64,000 bases of DNA. Origin: Polytrichum commune. Its lineage: Eukaryota; Streptophyta; Polytrichopsida; Polytrichales; Polytrichaceae. Location: NCBI GenBank assembly GCA_950295325.1, contig OX485809.1, positions 10,230,001 through 10,294,000 of the forward strand, written 5' to 3'. This document shows positions 57,617-64,000 of this stretch, piece after piece; position 1 is the first letter of the stretch; each line of letters opens with the position of its first letter. Under the pieces are notes generated by a model that worked only from the letters and a program-made list of their open reading frames with translations, did no database searches and was not told the DNA's origin. Position numbers and translations under genes: made by a program.

Positions 57617-57692
57617 AAGGGTTAGTATCCATGTAGGTCACTCACCCACTAGAATTTGGTGGGTAAGTGGCCTACATGGAAACTAACCCTTA
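57617..57692. ncRNA. Near-perfect hairpin of about 36 bp stem (miRNA-precursor-like or foldback)
   Basis: AAGGGTTAGTATCCATGTAG... pairs with ...CTACATGGAAACTAACCCTTA over about 36 positions with four or five mismatches and a loop of about 4-8 bases. Size and pairing fit a plant microRNA precursor, but an ordinary short foldback element fits equally well. Confidence 0.35.
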
Positions 57693-57699
57693 GCCCACC

Positions 57700-58485
57700 A
57701 ACCTCACAACTCCTAATAAGAAGTGCCCAAGCTCAATAAACATGTATCCAAGTGAAAAACGATCACCCCTACATCAATTTTACTCCCAAAGATTGAGAAT
57801 AAGAAGAACGACTCCTCAAACTTGTGTTTATTTACAAGTCCTTACACAAAAAACAAACTATACAAAAATAAATTGTCTATCAAACCGATGATTTTTTTTT
57901 TCATGTATGTCACCCTCTATTTGATCTTTTGAGGATAACTCTTTTAGCACCACTTCATTTTCTCAATGCTTTAGAGGGCTCCCTATTTCATCTACACATA
58001 AGCCGGGATGTAGTTTCCATGTGGGATACAAGGGTCCTGCGCGAATGTGAGCATGACACGTGGTATATTTCTTAGGGGATTATAATTAATTTGTGTCAGA
58101 ATGGTGTCTTGGGTCTGGACCCTAGGTGTATGCTCTCGACCAATGGGATCGCTCGATTTTGGAGTTTCTTTGCTCTTGGGCCCGTGTGTAAACCCACCCT
58201 AAAAGTTAATTCCGAGGGTCCGCTAGGTTTTGGAAGTAAGCAACAGTAGAAGTTTGTACGTAGCTCATTCAACTGGAGCTCATCGGGCTCGATCGATATG
58301 CCGAGCATCAGGCAACTTAGATGTGCTAAATTTGTTTGAAGCATCTTTTCCAGCAGGGGATCATCGATTCTCTGGAGATCCAGGGTTTCGTATCGGTACG
58401 AGAAGTTGCAAGAAAATCTGTGCAGGTGGGGAGAAATCGATTTGTGTGGGAGCAAGTTGCAAGTGCAAATCAAAGGAAGCCCGGG
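57700..58485 (+). promoter_or_regulatory. Upstream region of the THO3 gene
   Basis: The sequence GTGTAAACCCACCC (58,186-58,199) matches the end of the TIR element at 31,710. Right of it the sequence becomes less AT-rich and is probably 5' leader. An open frame from about 58,336 continues into the gene, but the first ATG giving a family-like N-terminus is at 58,486. Confidence 0.4.
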
Positions 58486-61400
58486 ATGTCGGTCGCGGAG
58501 GCTGTGGAGGCAGTGGCGACTCCCTCAGCCCCGCTCACTGGCAAGGCTTTGTTCCGGAACTTGCATACTCGCGAGTTTTTAGGTCACAAGAAGAAGGTGA
58601 GCACTTTGGAAGCGATCGTAGAAGCATTTGCGTGCCCTAGTGCATTTGCCTGGGCAAGCCTTGTCGTGCCTCCGAAGTCCAGGAATTAGGTATACAGTAT
58701 TCGAGTGTTCTGGAATTTTTGGAAATTTTATCGAGGGATGCAAATCGCCGTAAAGTTCTTTTTAGCCGAAGGGAGGCAGAATACAACATTCAATGTAGGC
58801 CTTTTTGTCAGTTCTAAACCTACAATTTGCTACGTTTGTGAGCGATTGAATTGTATCAGAAAGGGGGACGAGGGAGAGTTGAACAGGAGAAAGATGGAAT
58901 GAACTGGTCCTCTTGTCGGAATTATCAGCATTTGCTGACAACTGAACCACCAGCTATGAGCTTCTAAGGTAGACGTGGCTTAAGTGGACACTTTTCTGAG
59001 ATCGAAGCTTTCTTTTGAGGTAGTTGCAAATGTGTGTGGAGGAGATGGCAAAAATCCAATACCAATTTGGAGTTCGTTGAAAGTTGCTATGAATTTTTAA
59101 ACAAAATTCTTCTGCCCAAAACTTAGCCATGTAGCCCCCGATGGAAACACCTTTGTTGCTAAAAATAATCTCCTTTCCAATCCCCGTATTGAGCCATATA
59201 TGTTGCTTAATTCATTCTCTCCAATTAAACTATATTAGAAATTTGGGGGATTTGTGGGTGCATCCACTTTCAAATCGTGTAACAAGCCTTCATGAAATTA
59301 GTTGTATGTTAGAGCTAATTTGGTTACATTTTAGGTTGAATGTGACTTCGGAAGGTGAGCGGCCACTTAATGATGTTGACTGCCACAAATCAACCTTGAC
59401 GTAGATATTCCATTTTTGGAGTTGTTGGATCAAGACACGTCTGCCTTAGTTGTCATGATATTGTAAGTCTGGCGGTGCTCAGTACATATTTGGTTTGGCT
59501 GTATACCGGCATTGAACCTCGAGGTTTTGAGTGTCATCTAATTGTAACCTAATTGGTTCTCCTAGAATAAAGTAACTCAGTTTAATCTGAATTCCTCTAA
59601 ATTCTTGTGAACTACTGCTAAATAAAGGCAACAGGCAGTGTGGTGTATTTGATTTATAACTGAATGGGGGAGAGATTTTATGTGTTACCGGCGTTAGGGT
59701 CTAAGGATACTCATGTTGTCGTGATCCCCCTGATTGAAGGCTCCTGTTTTATTTTCAGGTGCACTCTGTGGCATGGAATTGTTCGGGGAAGAAGTTGGCG
59801 TCGGGCTCTGTGGATCAGACTGCACGGATATGGCATATTGAGCCACATGGCCATGTAATCATTCTGACTGATCAATGTGATCCTTTGTTTTCTTCCCTTG
59901 TTTATTTTTGGCAAGAGTCATGGGTGGACAAAATTACTGAATGAATGTTACGGTTTTCTTGGGGAACAGAGTAAAGCAAAGGATATGGAGTTAAAGGGTC
60001 ATACAGATAGTGTAGACCAGCTTTGTTGGGATCCCAAACATGCGGATCTGTTAGCAACAGCGTCAGGAGACAAGACAGTGCGTCTTTGGGATGCCCGCAG
60101 TGAGTATTTATCAATGTATTTTCTTGCTTTACCTACTCTTTTGATTGCAAGTTGATCCACAGCGCATGCACTCCTTTAAATTTGTTCATGCTGTTACCAG
60201 TTCTGAATGGTGCACATGAACAAGTTTTAAATATCTAGCATGTTTAGCTTGTTAAATGTGATCCTTACCAGTGTTAGTCTATCACATTGTGGCATACAAA
60301 CAATGGCCTGAGGTGCGAGTATAGATTCATTGGGTTCTGAGCCCTTACTCTGTTGAAATTTCAAATAGCTTGCAATGTGTTCTGATAGCACTTGAAGTAA
60401 ATAGATGGCATTGGGAGGGTTCCAAAATTGATAGAATCTGCTCCATGGGTAATATTTTCATCTCTAAACAAAGATCACATTGACTGCAGCTGGGAAATGC
60501 TCTCAACAGGTGGAGTTGAGTGGTGAAAACATCAACATCACATACAAACCTGATGGTAGTCACATTGCTGTTGGTAATAGGGTACGTTTATGAGCAACCT
60601 TTTTTTATACTGATCTTCTCTTTCACATCTTTAACCTCAGTAATTTTGAGATTCTATTGTTTCATAATTAAATTTGGGAACAGTAATTTATTGTTTCTAT
60701 ATTCATTGTTTTTAATGGTTCTAGTTCATCACTTCCGGTTCCCTTTTAAGCTTTATGCTGGATAGTTTATATCCAACATACTTTGGAGGAATGATGAGCT
60801 GAAGGACTATATTTGCTTATCCGAAATGGTTTTGCATATGCAGGATGACGAGTTAACAATTATTGATGTCCGCAAATTTAAGGCCATACATAAGCGCAAA
60901 TTTACCTATGAGGTAATCTCTGAAGCATACTCCCCTTTCACAATGAGATTGGATCAGGTATATTTTGAAGTAGGCAGCTGAGAGGAACTGAAATGTGCAG
61001 GTCAATGAAATAGCGTGGAACACAACTGGTGGGCTTTTTTTCCTGACAACTGGATATGGTCAGTTACTTTCCTCTTTGCTCATGTTTAATGCATTCTAAA
61101 TTTTTGTACAACACACATTGTAATTTTAGTAAACAGGTGTTTTCCTATCTGTTCTGATCTTTTTGGACAGGAAATTCACCCCTTTCTGTGCAGCTTCAGG
61201 CAACTTTTTTTCGTTCACTGGATGCAAACTCACAAACTTGGGTTCTCTGTATACTAGGGACTGTCGAGGTCTTGGAGTATCCCACTTTGCAGACATTGCA
61301 AACTCTAGTAGCTCACACAGCCGGTTGCTACTGCATTGCCATTGATCCTACTGGAAGGTGCAGACTGACTGTTCTGCATGACTTTCAACAAAGTGATATT

Positions 61401-62967
61401 TATTTTTCCTTATCAAGATCGGTGATCAAGTGTGTAACCTTCTGTGGTGCTGATGACAAGTTTCCTGCTAACATGAGAACGTTATGTCTGTTTTGGTGGC
61501 ACAGATACTTAGCAGTGGGGAGTGCTGATGCATTAGTGAGCTTGTGGGATGTTGCTGAGATGTTATGTGTTCGCACTTTCACCAAGCTTGAGTGAGTCCT
61601 TATTGCACTTCCCTTGAGTTCTATAAGCATCATTCACTAAGAGTCAACACTAACTTTTTGCAAGGTTTAAGATTGAGGGCAAGCTTTCTTAGTGCTAGGT
61701 GGATTATTCAGAATTAGTTTTAAAAGTGAATGCATTGATGATGTCACCATTTCTTTGGTTTGTTCAATATGCCATGTCTTTTCAGAATCTTTATTTGGAA
61801 GATTTTTGTGCAAGCATCACTGTATATATGGAACTCATTTACGCCTCTACAAATCTACTTGTGCTCGTTCTGATTTTCCATGTGTTGCAGGTGGCCTGTG
61901 CGGACAATCAGTTTCAATCATGACGGGCAATATATTGCTTCAGCCAGTGAGGATTTGTTTATCGATATTGTGAGTGCTCATAATGATTTATGTTGTCGCC
62001 TGTTGCTAAGGCATGTAGATGAAGTGGCCTTTCTGTAGGGGGTTGAACAATCCTTCTGACAATGGGTATACAGAGACCAACCAGAAGGAATTTACCCCAC
62101 TAGGTGCATCGTGAAAAGTGAAGGGGTTGTTCTGGTTTAGAAATTCCAATTCATCAGCGTGTGTTGTAGGCATGTCTACAGGATCATCAATGGGAGCCAC
62201 CAAATAGTCAAGCTGTTGTTCTTGTTGAATGTTTTCTGTCTTGGTTCAAAGTCAAGTCTGTCCACCGATCAAATATATTGGGTTTGCAGTAATTTATTCA
62301 CCGTCTGCTGCAGGCTGAGGTGGACACTGGGCGGTCAGTTTATCAAATACCATGCCGGGCAGCCATGAATAGTGTTGAGTGGAATCCAAAATATAATTTA
62401 CTGGCATTTGCAGCTGATGACAAGAATAAGTACCAAACTGATGAAGGTATTTTTTTATTCTACTACTGTTCCTTATCCTTCAAATAAGTGAAGAGTTGCT
62501 TACGATTTAACAGAGTTTATCTAGAAGGTCAAGTGAACCTCTCTGGAAGACCTCCTTGTACCTTATTGAACTCCCAACATTTGTATTGGTAATTAGTTTG
62601 AGATTGATAACATGGTTAACTCTGACAATTGGTACTGTAACACCTGGATGGAAATACAAGGTTACAATATTCTAAAAACACATCATTTGTATCTAAAAGC
62701 ACATCATCTTGTGAGATATTTTAAATATGTATAGCATCAAACTGAAACAATCAAATTAAATGAAACAGCCTTCAGGTTTGTAGCAGAAGGGGCATTTTAG
62801 ACGGAAAGTACATAGAGACTGACTGTCAGGTGAAGTGTTTGATGTCGTAGTGTGTGAGGGCGACTGAAAACTTCAATGCCACCACTCATAACGGGTTTTC
62901 CCTCTTGATTGTGGGGTTGTGGATGATTGCAGGTGTATTCAGAGTATTTGGCTTCGAGACCCAATAG
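58486..62967 (+). CDS. THO3: THO complex subunit 3 (TEX1/THOC3), WD40 protein
   Basis: Eleven coding exons: 58486-58596, 59759-59854, 59970-60099, 60490-60581, 60844-60912, 61001-61058, 61258-61357, 61505-61591, 61891-61969, 62314-62446, 62933-62967. All have GT-AG introns and keep phase, giving 329 aa (Arabidopsis TEX1 is about 315). WD40 propeller blades are seen as HKKKVHSVAWNCSGKKLASG, GHTDSVDQLCWDPKHADLLA, NITYKPDGSHIAVGNRDDE, KFTYEVNEIAWNTTG, HTAGCYCIAIDPTGRYLAVG, TISFNHDGQYIASASEDLFI and RAAMNSVEWNPKYNLLAFAA; it ends GVFRVFGFETQ. In the family this subunit is part of nuclear THO/TREX, which couples transcription to mRNA export and, in plants, to trans-acting siRNA production. ATG at 58,486 matches the usual start. 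The shortest exon is 35 bases. Confidence 0.95.
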
Positions 62968-64000
62968 GTTAGCTATGGAGAATTCACTCCTGACCTCTGG
63001 TTTGCAAATGAGAATAGAAATTTCTTTTTTTGGGTATCCAAGTGTGGTCCCTACAATATTTCTAAACTATGAAAGTTCTTGGTGATTATAGGAGATTATT
63101 GGTTTCCTACACTCATGGTGGATAACACTCTGTTGGTGGTGAATTGCTACAAGTCCTGCATGAGCTGTCTGTGGTTTGTTTGCATATATTTTCCAGGATT
63201 GTTAGCCCAATTATCTTATCCTGTAAGTGACTATATTGAGTATACTATAATGAGTATACTGAATTCTAAATTAGTGCAGATGGTCAAGCATTCATCTTCA
63301 AACATTGTGTGGGGTTCATGGATGTAGACTTCATTACTAGTCTTGAAAATTAGTGTGGGCCAACTAATTTATAAATTCAGTATAGTTTCTGGTAAGAGGG
63401 GTTTTTTGATCATTGATACTCAACTCTCTCAAGCTCAAACCAGACCTTCCGCAATAAAATCCGAAACCCTAGAAGATGACATCAACTTTGTAAAAGTTCT
63501 TAATCTCCTTTCAACCATATCTTCAAATGACCACTCTGTACTTACCTTTGGAAATCTGATGATGAATGACAGCTATTGAAAATTTGAGCATACCACTTTA
63601 TTCTTGGTTTGCTTCATTGGAGCAAGATTCAAGTAAGGGAGGAGTACCAATTATGACCAGTTACATCTTGGCTTGGGGGCCTAAAAATTCCTTGATATGA
63701 CCCAATTCCTTAAAAAATAGATATTAATGAACTACACCAAACTCAGTTTCGAGCGCGCCATGAACATAATTGATATTTAGAGAATTCAACTTAATACTAT
63801 GTTTCATTTTTTTAGCGTGTTTCCCAACAACTCTTCGTTGGAGATAAGCACCATATGAGGATTGAAAGTTTTTTCAGAAAACCATTTATTGGTTGGGAGG
63901 TTGGCCATGAGGTCAATGAAGAAGCATAGATAGTATGATAATCCAAATCCACTCTTCAAAACACCAGAAAAAACGTAAACCTTGCACACTCTCCCCCAAA
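62968..64000. other. Downstream of THO3, no supported gene
   Basis: Probably 3' UTR followed by intergenic sequence. Only short frames without recognisable domains. Confidence 0.5.

Noticed and set aside
58336-58485. N-terminal extension of THO3
   Set aside because: The frame is open, but the residues do not resemble THO3 proteins and no ATG is needed upstream of 58,486.
4610-62967. Functional clustering of Treslin, SCC3 and THO3
   Set aside because: All are nuclear DNA or RNA factors, but they are separately regulated single genes with long repeats between them; no evidence of a cluster.

Overview
The window is nuclear DNA of a green plant (streptophyte). Three conserved, intron-rich genes have plant-like proteins and GT-AG introns, and they are separated by long AT-rich stretches with foldback elements and nested retrotransposons. 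The retroelement set (a Ty3/Gypsy element carrying a cytosine methyltransferase, and a LINE with a 2A-like motif) is not typical of flowering plants. A bryophyte, lycophyte, fern or charophyte alga would fit, but the sequence alone does not decide.

Layout. 1-318 (-): possible 5' exon of a Pro/Gly-rich protein gene running off the left edge. 0.6-4.6 kb: no gene, several inverted repeats. 4.6-12.9 kb (-): complete gene for a Treslin/TICRR (Sld3-family) replication-initiation factor; 8 coding exons join in phase to 1,791 codons. 12.9-19.0 kb: promoter/leader, then repeats and hairpins. 19.0-29.1 kb (-): complete gene for cohesin subunit SCC3 (STAG/SA family), 22 coding exons, about 1,242 codons, with a long leader region to about 31.6 kb. 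31.7-32.0 kb: small TIR element. 32.6-40.9 kb (-): decayed LINE (2A-like motif, APE endonuclease, reverse transcriptase, RNase H, Cys/His finger), strongly strand-asymmetric in composition. 40.9-42.2 kb (-): broken ORF of an unrecognised, probably element-borne protein. 42.2-47.0 kb (-): Ty3/Gypsy element whose cytosine-5 DNA methyltransferase (DNMT) lies in the same frame as reverse transcriptase-RNase H-integrase, followed by a C-terminal PHD finger. 47.0-51.6 kb (+): a second, chromodomain-type Gypsy element with an internal 229-bp tandem array and a 975-bp 3' LTR. 51.6-52.4 kb (-): gag with zinc knuckles, probably the 5' part of the DNMT element split by the plus-strand insertion. 52.4-58.2 kb: unassigned sequence, one unknown ORF, a G-rich island, minisatellites and foldbacks. 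58.5-63.0 kb (+): complete THO complex subunit 3 gene (TEX1/THOC3), 11 coding exons, 329 codons.

The host genes serve replication origin firing, sister-chromatid cohesion and mRNA export; nothing suggests they form a unit. The most notable system is the methyltransferase-bearing Gypsy element. Its DNMT and pol frames are separated by one TAG followed by CAA TTA, which matches the tobamovirus-type leaky stop context. Its in-frame stops are all TAG, which also fits CAG-to-TAG decay after methylation.
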